Of a stretch of 10,166 bases of DNA, positions 1-7,093 are shown one piece after another. Under the pieces are notes generated by a model, which was not told the DNA's origin, made no database searches, and worked only from the letters and a program-made list of their open reading frames with translations. Position numbers and translations under genes: made by a program. Numbering within the stretch: position 1 is the stretch's first letter; each line of letters starts with the position of its first letter. Source of the DNA: CAYQUC01 sp048061315 (GTDB taxonomy: Bacteria > Pseudomonadota > Gammaproteobacteria > UBA6429 > Thiohalophilaceae); NCBI GenBank assembly GCA_048061315.1, contig JBGMRJ010000099.1, positions 1 to 10,166 on the forward strand, read 5' to 3'.

Positions 1-551
1 TAATTGAACGAGTACAGAAAGGTGATAAAAAAGCTTTTGATGTATTGGTATTAAAATACCAACAAAAAATCATCAATCTGATTTCACGCTATGTACGCGA
101 TCATGCTGAAGTACTCGATCTGACACAAGAAGCTTTCATAAAAGCATATAGAGCAATTCCGGGTTTCAGAGGTGATAGCGCGTTTTATACCTGGTTATAC
201 CGAATTGCTATTAATACGGCGAAGAATTTTTTGGTTGCACAGAAAAGACGACCTCCGGGCTCGGATATTGATGCAACTGAAGCGGAACAATATGACAGTG
301 CCGGTTCTCTTAGAGAATATGCCTCACCGGAACGAATTGCGTTAAAAGATGAAATTGCTAATGTGGTGTTAAAGGCAATTGATGATTTACCTGAAGACCT
401 TAGAACTGCAATCACATTACGTGAGTTGGAAGGCATGAGTTATGATGAGATTTCAGATGCCATGTCATGCCCGATTGGTACAGTGCGATCAAGAATATTT
501 AGAGCGCGAGAAGCAATAGATAAAATGTTAGATCCATTATTAAACGATTAA
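1..551 (+). CDS. rpoE: RNA polymerase sigma-E factor (RpoE/AlgU), 5' end missing
   Basis: This is an ECF (group 4) sigma factor that directs RNA polymerase to envelope-stress promoters. It is held inactive at the inner membrane by RseA. The reading frame is open from base 3 (first full codon ATT) and shows 182 codons. Compared with the roughly 191-residue E. coli protein, about ten N-terminal residues lie left of the window. Region 2 is clear in the part around bases 105-240: the DLTQEAFIKAYRA stretch, then FRGDSAFYTWLYRIAINTAK, the core-binding and -10-recognition helices. Region 4 (about bases 385-530) has LPEDLRTAITLRELEG and the helix-turn-helix with GTVRSRIFRARE, which reads the -35 element. 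A TTG at base 45 is not the start, because homology (ERVQKGDKKAF) continues upstream of it. The gene is followed after 23 bases by rseA, its dedicated anti-sigma factor. The family is certain. The rpoE versus algU name depends on lineage. Confidence 0.96.
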   Translation, partial: IERVQKGDKKAFDVLVLKYQQKIINLISRYVRDHAEVLDLTQEAFIKAYRAIPGFRGDSAFYTWLYRIAINTAKNFLVAQKRRPPGSDIDATEAEQYDSAGSLREYASPERIALKDEIANVVLKAIDDLPEDLRTAITLRELEGMSYDEISDAMSCPIGTVRSRIFRAREAIDKMLDPLLND

Positions 552-574
552 ATCTTATATACAGAGAGAATATT

Positions 575-1162
575 ATGACTAATATAGATGAGCAATTATC
601 CGGGTTGATGGATGGTGAAGAATCTGATATTAACTTAATTCTAAAGAATATGACGGATGATGATGTGCGTGGTCGTTGGAAACGCTATCATTTAATTCGG
701 GATGTTATGCGAAATCAGGTATCCAAAATCGACAAGCATGATGTTTCTTTTCAAATTCATGAGGCAATTTTAAATGAGCCGACAGTAGTGGCGTTAGCAC
801 CGTCACGTTCCAAGCAGAAAATTTTAGCTAATAATAATTTTTTGAAACAGCTTGGTAGTATGGCCATTGCTGCAACAGTAACGGCTGTTGCAATATTGGT
901 TGTGCAACAAAACCCAGCTATAAACAAAAATGAAGCGACAATTATTGCTGCTAATCCTGTTGTTATAGAAAATAAAAGTATTCAAACGGTTTCAACTCGA
1001 AATATTGAATTGAACAAAGCAGTTGCTGCAAAGTTAAATGGTTATCTTGTTAATCACAATGAGTATGCTGCATCATCTGGTATGCAGGGAGCAATCCCAT
1101 ATACCAGAGTTGTAAACTTTAACCCTACAGTTAAAATAGTACGGGCGATAGATGCAAAATAA
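575..1162 (+). CDS. rseA: Sigma-E factor negative regulatory protein (anti-sigma factor RseA/MucA)
   Basis: A single-pass inner-membrane anti-sigma factor, 195 residues, similar in length to MucA (194). The N-terminal cytoplasmic part begins with the family signature LSGLMDGE (residues 8-15) and contains VRGRWKRYHLIRDVMR (about 31-46), the segment that wraps around sigma-E. One hydrophobic span lies at about 93-111. The periplasmic tail ends with LNGYLVNHNEYA and GMQGAIPYTRVV (about 154-180), a C-terminal motif typical of gammaproteobacterial RseA/MucA, where RseB binds. In known systems, site-1 (DegS/AlgW) and site-2 (RseP) proteases degrade it under stress. Neither protease gene is in this window. 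The ATG follows a purine-rich AGAGAG at 563-568 with a 6-base gap. The last 11 bases overlap rseB, indicating coupled translation. Overall similarity outside these motifs is low, as is usual for this family. Confidence 0.93.
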   Translation: MTNIDEQLSGLMDGEESDINLILKNMTDDDVRGRWKRYHLIRDVMRNQVSKIDKHDVSFQIHEAILNEPTVVALAPSRSKQKILANNNFLKQLGSMAIAATVTAVAILVVQQNPAINKNEATIIAANPVVIENKSIQTVSTRNIELNKAVAAKLNGYLVNHNEYAASSGMQGAIPYTRVVNFNPTVKIVRAIDAK

Positions 1163-2135
1163 AGTTGGTTTAATCTTTGTAGTTTATTTTTGGATATTGG
1201 CAGCCCATGCAGACTCATCTAATACGGAAGTTATTCAAGCTTGGTTAGAGAAAATGTCTCATGCCGGTCATATGCAAAATTTTAGTGGTACTTTTGTTTA
1301 TGGTAAAAAATCTGATTTAATGGTTATGAAAATATTTCATCGGGCTGATGAGTTTGGTGAAGTTGAAAGATTAATTTCAATGGATGGTAGTGGCAAAGAA
1401 GTGATTCGTAATAATAATCTTGTTACCTGCGTGTTACCTGAAAAGAAATCAGTAGTTGTTGAAAAAAGTAAACCTGTATCAAAATTCCCGCCATCATTTC
1501 CGACTAAAATTAATGAATTAAATTATTACTCTTTCAGTTTGAAGCAACAGGATAATATCGCAGGTCATATAGCACAAAAAATTGCAGTGATTCCAAAAGA
1601 TAGTTATCGCTTTGGATACCTTTTATGGATCGATGTAAAAACCGGGTTATTATTGAAGTCGCTTTTGATTTCCGAAAAAAATGAAATGATTGAGCAGTTT
1701 ATGTTCACGAATTTAAAATACCATGATAAATTAGATGATAATTTATTTAAACCGAGTGTTGAAGGCAAAAAATACTCCTGGTTCCAGGCAAAAGATAATT
1801 CGACTGCTAAAGTGAAAGCGGGATCATTTAAGGGTTGGGAGTTTGTTAATTTACCACCTGGTTATAAAGTTAATTTAAAACGCGATCATACAATGCCTCG
1901 GGCTAAATCTCCGCTAATGCATTTTGTCATTACAGATGGCTTGGCAACTGTGTCAGTCTATATCGAAAATCATAGAAGTGAAAATTCTGATTTAATCGGT
2001 GGTACATCAATGGGGGCAGTTAATGCTTACGGGCGGCATTTAAATGAGTTTCATGTAACTGCTGTGGGTGAGGCCCCAATGGTAGCTATTAAAATGATTT
2101 GTGATGCTACCCGATTAAAGACTAATAATGATTGA
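1152..2135 (+). CDS. rseB: Sigma-E regulatory periplasmic protein RseB/MucB
   Basis: A periplasmic protein of 327 residues that binds the RseA tail and shields it from site-1 cleavage. In E. coli it senses mislocalised lipopolysaccharide or lipoprotein. An N-terminal signal peptide is visible (hydrophobic residues 5-18, probable cleavage after A-H-A at residue 20). It has few positive charges at its start (one Lys). The N-terminal LolA-like domain (about 25-195) carries the family stretch NFSGTFVYGKK (43-53). The smaller C-terminal domain (about 225-320) includes GWEFVNLPPGYKV and ends with the VTAVGEAP segment (302-309). Two cysteines occur (93 and 317). The ATG at 1152 lies inside the end of rseA, and no strong ribosome-binding site precedes it, so translation is probably coupled. 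The 3' end overlaps rseC by eight bases (ATGATTGA). Confidence 0.93.
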   Translation: MQNKVGLIFVVYFWILAAHADSSNTEVIQAWLEKMSHAGHMQNFSGTFVYGKKSDLMVMKIFHRADEFGEVERLISMDGSGKEVIRNNNLVTCVLPEKKSVVVEKSKPVSKFPPSFPTKINELNYYSFSLKQQDNIAGHIAQKIAVIPKDSYRFGYLLWIDVKTGLLLKSLLISEKNEMIEQFMFTNLKYHDKLDDNLFKPSVEGKKYSWFQAKDNSTAKVKAGSFKGWEFVNLPPGYKVNLKRDHTMPRAKSPLMHFVITDGLATVSVYIENHRSENSDLIGGTSMGAVNAYGRHLNEFHVTAVGEAPMVAIKMICDATRLKTNND

Positions 2136-2574
2136 AGAAACTGCAAAAGTTGTTTCAAGTGATGATGAGCACATTGTTATTGAAATACTAAAAAAATCCA
2201 GTTGCGGTTCTTGCAGTGTTAATAAAGCTTGCGGAACGGGTATAATATCAAATTATTTCAAACCAAAAGCTTTGGAATTCAGCATTAAAAACACGATAAA
2301 TGCCAAAGTTGGTGATGATATTATTATCGGCATTAATGAACGAGTGTTTTTATTTGGTTCATTTCTGATGTATATTTTACCCTTGTTTTTTATCTTGTGT
2401 TTTGCTGTTTTAGGTGATTATATTGCTTCTCTGGCAGCTTTATCGAGTCCGGAAATCTTTGTTATTGTTATGTCAGGTACAGGTTTTATTTTCAGTTTTG
2501 CATTTATGAAATATTTGCTAAAAAATAAACTTAACCTGTTACAGTTTAATCCTGAATTAATCAGGAAATTATAA
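2128..2574 (+). CDS. rseC: RseC/MucC family inner-membrane protein
   Basis: A 148-residue RseC/MucC family protein. The short N-terminal cytoplasmic domain starts MIEETAKVVS and has cysteines 26, 29 and 35 (C-x2-C-x5-C), the same spacing as in E. coli RseC. Two membrane spans follow (about 74-98 and 109-131) with a short loop between. The family is encoded in sigma-E operons. In E. coli, RseC has a mild positive effect on sigma-E and works with the Rsx complex in reducing SoxR, so a redox or iron-sulfur role for the cysteines is plausible but not shown here. The start overlaps rseB by eight bases. The stop codon (2572-2574) lies inside a perfect TATAAT that may be a promoter for the next gene. 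The family call is firm. The molecular function remains poorly defined in the family. Confidence 0.92.
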   Translation: MIEETAKVVSSDDEHIVIEILKKSSCGSCSVNKACGTGIISNYFKPKALEFSIKNTINAKVGDDIIIGINERVFLFGSFLMYILPLFFILCFAVLGDYIASLAALSSPEIFVIVMSGTGFIFSFAFMKYLLKNKLNLLQFNPELIRKL

Positions 2575-2575
2575 T
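2546..2575 (+). promoter_or_regulatory. Candidate internal promoter for the degP/mucD-like gene
   Basis: A perfect TATAAT at 2570-2575 overlaps the rseC stop codon, 43 bases before the protease ATG. The best -35 candidate, TTAATC at 2546-2551 (18-base spacer), matches TTGACA at only three positions. An imperfect inverted repeat, CCTGA-ATTAA-TCAGG (2551-2565), fills the spacer. Transcription would begin near 2582, giving a leader of about 36 bases. In AT-rich DNA a TATAAT can arise by chance, so this is tentative. Confidence 0.35.
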
Positions 2576-2617
2576 ATCTATTCAGTATACAGTCTTAATT
2601 TCAGGGATATAAATTTA

Positions 2618-4051
2618 ATGATTTTAAATAAACTCAAATTCATTCGAAGCTTTAGTTTAGTGTTAATTAGCTTTTTATTAACAACTACAATGGCTTTAGC
2701 CCAGTTGCCAGATTTTACAAAGCTTGTTAAAGATAATTCATCGGCTGTTGTTAATATAAGTACGAAACAAAAAGTTAATAACATGAAATCCCCATTTAAT
2801 CACAAACGCATGCCGCAATCGCCTCATGGCAATGATCAATGGGGTGATTTATTCGAGAAATTTTTTGGTGATGGCGGTGGTCTTGATATTCCGGAACATA
2901 GTTCTCAATCATTAGGCTCAGGTTTTATTATTGACGAAGATGGTTTTTTACTGACAAATTATCATGTTGTAAAAAATGCCGATGAAATCATGGTTCGATT
3001 AAGTGATCGTCGGGAACTTACTGCAGAAGTGATCGGGACAGATAAAAAAAGTGATATTGCGTTATTAAAAATTAATGCTACTAATTTACCCGTTGTGAAA
3101 ATTGGTTCATCTGCAAATTTGGAAGTCGGTGAGTGGGTGATGGCAATTGGATCACCTTTCGGATTTGATCATTCGGTATCGGCTGGTGTCGTTAGTGCTA
3201 TTGGTCGTAAATTACCGAATGAAACTTATGTACCATTTATTCAGACAGACGTTGCAATTAATCCCGGAAATTCCGGTGGACCGCTTTTTAATCTGGATGG
3301 CGAAGTTGTTGGCGTTAATTCACAAATCTATAGCCGTACAGGTGGTTTTATGGGGCTGTCATTCGCTATTCCTATGGATATAGTGATGAATGTTGTTAAA
3401 CAGTTAAAAGAAAATGGTGTGGTTGCACGTGGTTATCTCGGGATTTTAATTCAAGATGTTAATAAAAAATTAGCAGAATCATTTAATATGGATAAACCGC
3501 AGGGAGCAATTGTTTTAAAAGTATTGCCTGATAGCCCGGCTGAAAAAGCGGGTTTTAAAATTGGTGATATTGTGATTAATTTTAATAATAATGAAATAAT
3601 ATATTCTTCTGATTTACCTGTTGTTGTTGGCAGAACAGAAATAGATAAAGAAGTTGATGTTAAAATTATACGTGATGGTAAACAAAAAACAATTGAAGTG
3701 ACTATTGGTGTTTTACCTTCAGAAAAAGAAAATACCAAAAAAGCTTATACTCATTCATCGAAAAAAATGAATCGAATGGGAATTGCAGTAACTGAATTAA
3801 GCAAGGAACAGCGTAAAAAACTGGATATTGAAGAACGCGGTATTATTGTAAAGGTAATCCAGAAGAAAGGCCCCGCTTTTGAAGCAGGGATTCGAAAAGG
3901 TGACATTATCTTAATGATGAATAATCAGAATATAACAAGCGTGTCGCAATTTGATAAATTACTGACATCTTTACCGGCAAATAAATCGTTACCCATTTTA
4001 ATTCAACGAGGAGTTGCTCCGACATTTTTGGCTTTTACATTGCCTAAATAG
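2618..4051 (+). CDS. mucD: Periplasmic serine endoprotease, DegP/HtrA (MucD-like)
   Basis: An HtrA-family periplasmic protease/chaperone of 477 residues, which degrades or refolds damaged envelope proteins. The signal peptide has Lys/Arg at 5-10, a hydrophobic core at 12-24, and probable cleavage after A-L-A at residue 28. The trypsin-like domain (about 40-260) has a full catalytic triad: His116 (TNYHVV), Asp146 (SDIALLK) and Ser219 (GNSGGP). Two PDZ domains follow (about 270-365, starting RGYLGI, and 387-470). Two PDZ domains and a cleavable signal argue for DegP/MucD rather than the membrane-anchored, one-PDZ DegS/AlgW. The protein has no cysteine at all, so the disulfide in the LA loop of E. 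coli DegP is absent. The residue 53-95 loop is short and rich in Gly, Pro and His. The start is supported by AGGGA at 2603-2607. Its place after rseC matches mucD in Pseudomonas. A degP name would be equally acceptable. Confidence 0.95.
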   Translation: MILNKLKFIRSFSLVLISFLLTTTMALAQLPDFTKLVKDNSSAVVNISTKQKVNNMKSPFNHKRMPQSPHGNDQWGDLFEKFFGDGGGLDIPEHSSQSLGSGFIIDEDGFLLTNYHVVKNADEIMVRLSDRRELTAEVIGTDKKSDIALLKINATNLPVVKIGSSANLEVGEWVMAIGSPFGFDHSVSAGVVSAIGRKLPNETYVPFIQTDVAINPGNSGGPLFNLDGEVVGVNSQIYSRTGGFMGLSFAIPMDIVMNVVKQLKENGVVARGYLGILIQDVNKKLAESFNMDKPQGAIVLKVLPDSPAEKAGFKIGDIVINFNNNEIIYSSDLPVVVGRTEIDKEVDVKIIRDGKQKTIEVTIGVLPSEKENTKKAYTHSSKKMNRMGIAVTELSKEQRKKLDIEERGIIVKVIQKKGPAFEAGIRKGDIILMMNNQNITSVSQFDKLLTSLPANKSLPILIQRGVAPTFLAFTLPK

Positions 4052-4062
4052 ACATCTTAGGT

Positions 4063-4314
4063 ATGAGTGGAGCAAAGCATGAGTTTACAGTCTATGTCAG
4101 GCATAGCTGCCATCTCTGCGATGATTTGCTAACGGTATTAAATGAGCATCTGGATACTTATTCAGAGCCTTATAGTTTAGTTATAATTGATATTACGGGG
4201 AATTCTGAACTGGAAAATTTACACGGGCAATTTGTTCCTGTATTGCATGAGTCAGGAAATGAAATCTGCCATTATTTTTTTGATGCAAAACAATGGAATG
4301 AGTATTTCAGTTAA
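4063..4314 (+). CDS. Glutaredoxin-like (DUF836-type) thioredoxin-fold protein
   Basis: A small 83-residue protein with the beta-alpha-beta start of a thioredoxin fold (FTVYVRHSCHLCDD). The redox motif is Cys16-His-Leu-Cys19, and the conserved cis-proline is Pro59 (QFVPVL), both expected of the Glrx-like/DUF836 family. A third cysteine (68) occurs in GNEICHYF. The C-terminus (FDAKQWNEYF) resembles the family's usual ending. There is no signal peptide, so it should act in the cytoplasm. The substrate is unknown. It begins 11 bases after the protease stop with little sign of a ribosome-binding site (only TTAGG directly beside the ATG), and it is the last gene before a terminator, so it is probably cotranscribed with the sigma-E genes. 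No other in-frame ATG lies near the start. Confidence 0.85.
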   Translation: MSGAKHEFTVYVRHSCHLCDDLLTVLNEHLDTYSEPYSLVIIDITGNSELENLHGQFVPVLHESGNEICHYFFDAKQWNEYFS

Positions 4315-4475
4315 TCCTCTAATTAGCGTAGAATAAGCCGCAATGTAATTTGCAGTAACTACTTTAAGTTTTGTGTTTAAGATGTTGATTATTAAGAATA
4401 TATGTTTAAGGCGCTTTTATTGCGCCTTTTTTTGTGAAATCCAAGATACGTTATCTTGTAATAAATGGTGTTAAT
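4315..4475. other. Intergenic spacer between the sigma-E operon and lepA
   Basis: This is the longest non-coding stretch in the window (161 bases). It holds an AT-rich 3' UTR (4315-4407), a terminator (4408-4433) and a 42-base lepA leader containing the inverted repeat AAGATA-CGT-TATCTT (4443-4457). The word TTTAAG occurs three times (4363, 4376, 4405), twice as TGTTTAAG (4374-4381 and 4403-4410), which may be chance in such AT-rich sequence. I found no convincing -35/-10 pair for lepA. The nearest is TTTAAG (4376-4381) with TATATG (4399-4404), 17 bases apart and poor on both sides. Confidence 0.6.
4408..4433 (+). terminator. Rho-independent terminator after the sigma-E operon
   Basis: A perfect 7-bp stem, AAGGCGC (4408-4414) with GCGCCTT (4422-4428), encloses a 7-base loop and runs straight into T residues to 4433 (seven Ts from 4427, two of them in the stem). 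The layout works on the + strand only, because on the other strand the hairpin is not followed by a T run. It separates the rpoE-rseABC-mucD-glutaredoxin transcript from lepA. Confidence 0.9.
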
Positions 4476-6281
4476 GTGGGTGATCAATCCCTAATCCGAA
4501 ATTTTTCAATTATTGCCCATATTGACCATGGCAAATCCACAATTGCTGACCGCTTTATTCAAATCTGTGGTGGTCTATCTGAACGTGAAATGAATGATCA
4601 GGTTCTCGATTCTATGGACATCGAGCGCGAACGTGGTATTACCATCAAAGCGCAAAGTGTTTCGCTGGGTTTCCAGTCGAAAGATGGAAATACCTATCAA
4701 TTGAATTTTATCGATACACCAGGACATGTCGATTTTTCATATGAAGTATCACGATCACTAGCTGCTTGTGAAGGAGCGTTATTAGTGGTTGATGCATCGC
4801 AAGGTGTTGAAGCACAAAGCGTTGCGAATTGTTATACAGCGATTGAACAGGAGCTGGAAGTTATACCCGTTTTAAATAAAATTGACTTGCCCGCTGCTGA
4901 ACCTGAACGGGTGTGCAATGAAATTGAAGAAATTATCGGATTAGATGCTAGTCAGGCGTTACGAGTGAGTGCAAAGTCAGGTGAGGGTATTTCTGATTTG
5001 CTGGAGCAAATAGTTGCGGGGATTCCGGCACCACTTGGAGACCCGGATGCACCGCTACAAGCCCTTATTATTGATTCCTGGTTTGATAATTTTTTAGGTG
5101 TTGTGTCGTTAGTACGAATAAAAAATGGCACTTTAAGAAAAAAACAAAAAATTAAAATCATGTCCACAGGCGGTGAATTTTTAACTGATTTTGTAGGCGT
5201 GTTTACCCCAAAACGACACGATCTGGAACAACTGTCTGCTGGTGACGTGGGTTATATTATTGCTGGAATTAAAGATATTGATGGAGCGCCTGTTGGCGAT
5301 ACAATAACGCTGGCTAATAATCCTGCTGAAGAGGTACTTGACGGGTTTAAAAAAATTCAGGCTCAAGTTTTTGCAGGTTTGTTTCCAGTAGATGGTAGTG
5401 ATTACGAAGATTTTAGAGATGCATTGGCAAAATTACGAATTAATGATGCTGCATTATTTTATGAACCCGAAACATCAACTGCCTTAGGGTTTGGATTTCG
5501 CTGCGGTTTTCTCGGAATGCTCCACATGGAAATTGTCCAGGAGCGTCTGGAGCGTGAGTATGATTTAAATCTAATTACGACTTCCCCAACTGTTGTTTTC
5601 GAGGTGGTAACACGAAAAGGCGAGATACTAAAAGTAGATAATCCGGCGGATTTACCCGAAGCGGTATTAATAGAAGAAATTCGTGAGCCTATTATAACTG
5701 CAAATATTTTAGTACCTCATGATTATGTCGGTAATGTCATTACGCTTTGTATTGAAAAAAGAGGCGTTCAAAAGAACATTCATTATTCCGGTAGTCAGGT
5801 TTCAATCCAATATGAATTACCGCTTAATGAAGTAGTTATGGATTTTTTTGATAAATTGAAATCTGTCAGTAGAGGTTATGCATCGCTGGATTATGAATTT
5901 TTATGTTTTAGGGAAGCGGATCTGATTAAGATGGACATTTTAATCAATGGTGAAGGTGTGGATGCATTATCTTTAATTGTGCATCGCGCTCAATCTGAGT
6001 TTAAGGGGCGTGAATTAGCCTCGAAAATGAAAGAGTTTATTCCAAGACAAATGTTTGATGTTGCAATTCAAGCTGCAATTGGGGCAAAAGTTATAGCGCG
6101 AACTAATGTGAAGGCCTTACGAAAAAATGTTACTGCAAAATGTTATGGTGGTGATATTTCTCGTAAGAAAAAATTATTAGAGAAACAGAAGGCAGGAAAA
6201 AAACGAATGAAGCAAATAGGTAGTGTTGAAATTCCACAGGAAGCCTTTCTTGCAGTGTTGCACATGGGGAAAGATAAATGA
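4476..6281 (+). CDS. lepA: Elongation factor 4 (LepA), ribosome-associated GTPase
   Basis: A translational GTPase related to EF-G that acts on the ribosome and is linked to translation under ionic or other stress and to 30S biogenesis. From the GTG at 4476 it is 601 residues, near the 599 of E. coli LepA. GTPase motifs are G1 AHIDHGKST (14-22), G2 RGIT (53-56), G3 DTPGH (80-84) and G4 NKID (134-137). The LepA-specific C-terminal domain is intact, with CYGGDISRKKKLLEKQK and KKRMKQIGSVEIPQEAFLA near the end. A GTG at 4434 would add 14 residues, but it sits directly at the end of the terminator and the extra residues have no counterpart in the family. I therefore prefer 4476, which places IRNFSIIAHID at the usual position. 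Neither start has a good ribosome-binding site. The ATGA at the 3' end is shared with lepB. Confidence 0.95.
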   Translation: MGDQSLIRNFSIIAHIDHGKSTIADRFIQICGGLSEREMNDQVLDSMDIERERGITIKAQSVSLGFQSKDGNTYQLNFIDTPGHVDFSYEVSRSLAACEGALLVVDASQGVEAQSVANCYTAIEQELEVIPVLNKIDLPAAEPERVCNEIEEIIGLDASQALRVSAKSGEGISDLLEQIVAGIPAPLGDPDAPLQALIIDSWFDNFLGVVSLVRIKNGTLRKKQKIKIMSTGGEFLTDFVGVFTPKRHDLEQLSAGDVGYIIAGIKDIDGAPVGDTITLANNPAEEVLDGFKKIQAQVFAGLFPVDGSDYEDFRDALAKLRINDAALFYEPETSTALGFGFRCGFLGMLHMEIVQERLEREYDLNLITTSPTVVFEVVTRKGEILKVDNPADLPEAVLIEEIREPIITANILVPHDYVGNVITLCIEKRGVQKNIHYSGSQVSIQYELPLNEVVMDFFDKLKSVSRGYASLDYEFLCFREADLIKMDILINGEGVDALSLIVHRAQSEFKGRELASKMKEFIPRQMFDVAIQAAIGAKVIARTNVKALRKNVTAKCYGGDISRKKKLLEKQKAGKKRMKQIGSVEIPQEAFLAVLHMGKDK

Positions 6282-7069
6282 ATTTTGATTTCGAATTATT
6301 GTTAACGGTTTTAGTACTAGTTTCAGGATTTGTCTGGCTACTCGATATTCTATTAGTGTCATTTGTTTTTAAAAAGAAAAATGAGACCGATGCGGAAAAT
6401 GTTAAAAACAAGCAAGAACAAGGCTATATTTTCAAGTCCTACGGCAGCATAGTTGAATTAGGAAAATTTTTATTTCCTGTTGTGTTTGTGGTTTTAATTT
6501 TACGCAGTTTTGTTGCTGAACCGTTTAAAATCCCATCACGCTCGATGTTACCAACATTAACAATTGGCGATTATATTCTAGTTAATAAGTTCTCATATGG
6601 CGTTAGGTTACCGGTTATTCATACCAAAATTATTGAATTCGGGGAACCGGAAAGAGGCGATATTTTTGTATTTCGCTATCCAAAAGACCCATCTTTGAAC
6701 TATATTAAAAGGGTGATAGGTTTGCCGGGAGATACAATTGCTTATTACGATAAAGTTCTCCATATTAACGGTGAAGCAATGCCTCAAGCCTATCAGAGTA
6801 GCTATAGAATTGACGATATTGGTGTGGCACAACGATTAACAGAACAGTTGGGTACAGTTAAGCATGAAATGCTGCACATGCAACCTTATCCCGCTCGAAA
6901 CAATAAATGGGTTGTTCCTGAAGGACATTATTTTGCTATGGGTGATAATCGCGATAACAGCAATGACAGCCGATATTGGGGCTTTGTACCAGAGGAAAAT
7001 TTAGTTGGCGAAGCATTTTTTATATTTGCTCATTGGGGTGAATGGCAGCGAGTTGGACCCATAAAGTAA
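6278..7069 (+). CDS. lepB: Signal peptidase I (leader peptidase)
   Basis: An inner-membrane serine protease that removes signal peptides from exported proteins, such as the RseB and DegP/MucD proteins encoded in this window. It has 263 residues and two N-terminal membrane spans (about 8-30 and 62-79) with a charged cytoplasmic loop between (KKKNETDAE). The catalytic domain faces the periplasm. The nucleophile is Ser89 in IPSRSMLPTL and the general-base lysine is Lys144 in NYIKRVIGLPGD. The third conserved box, MGDNRDNSNDSRYWGFV, is at 221-237. It is shorter than the 324-residue E. coli enzyme, as is common in other gammaproteobacteria. The start shares ATGA with the lepA stop and has a good ribosome-binding site (GGGGA at 6266-6270, 7 bases upstream) inside the lepA coding sequence. 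Confidence 0.96.
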   Translation: MNFDFELLLTVLVLVSGFVWLLDILLVSFVFKKKNETDAENVKNKQEQGYIFKSYGSIVELGKFLFPVVFVVLILRSFVAEPFKIPSRSMLPTLTIGDYILVNKFSYGVRLPVIHTKIIEFGEPERGDIFVFRYPKDPSLNYIKRVIGLPGDTIAYYDKVLHINGEAMPQAYQSSYRIDDIGVAQRLTEQLGTVKHEMLHMQPYPARNNKWVVPEGHYFAMGDNRDNSNDSRYWGFVPEENLVGEAFFIFAHWGEWQRVGPIK

Positions 7070-7093
7070 TAATACAATAAAGTGGTGTAACAC

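Noticed and set aside
45..551. A shorter rpoE reading frame starting at TTG 45
   Set aside because: Sigma-E homology (ERVQKGDKKAF) continues in frame up to the left edge, so the gene is simply cut by the window and its start lies about 30 bases outside.
2241..2246. A second perfect TATAAT inside rseC
   Set aside because: No -35-like hexamer at 16-18 bases upstream, and it lies deep in a coding sequence with no gene start nearby.
3013..3036. GGAACTT inside mucD as a sigma-E -35 element
   Set aside because: No TCTGA-like -10 occurs at the required spacing (16 bases on reads GGACA), and it is within the protease coding sequence.
3147..3383. Second + strand frame inside the mucD gene
   Set aside because: It runs within the protease domain whose own frame has all catalytic motifs, and its product has no recognisable features.
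3451..3738. Open frame on the minus strand inside the mucD gene (95 codons)
   Set aside because: It is antisense to the conserved first PDZ region, with no ribosome-binding site or recognisable motifs. It is a shadow of the AT-rich coding strand.
6130..6411. Minus-strand open frames across the lepA/lepB junction
   Set aside because: Low-complexity Phe/Ser/Leu-rich translations opposite the conserved LepA tail and LepB membrane span, with no sign of a real gene.
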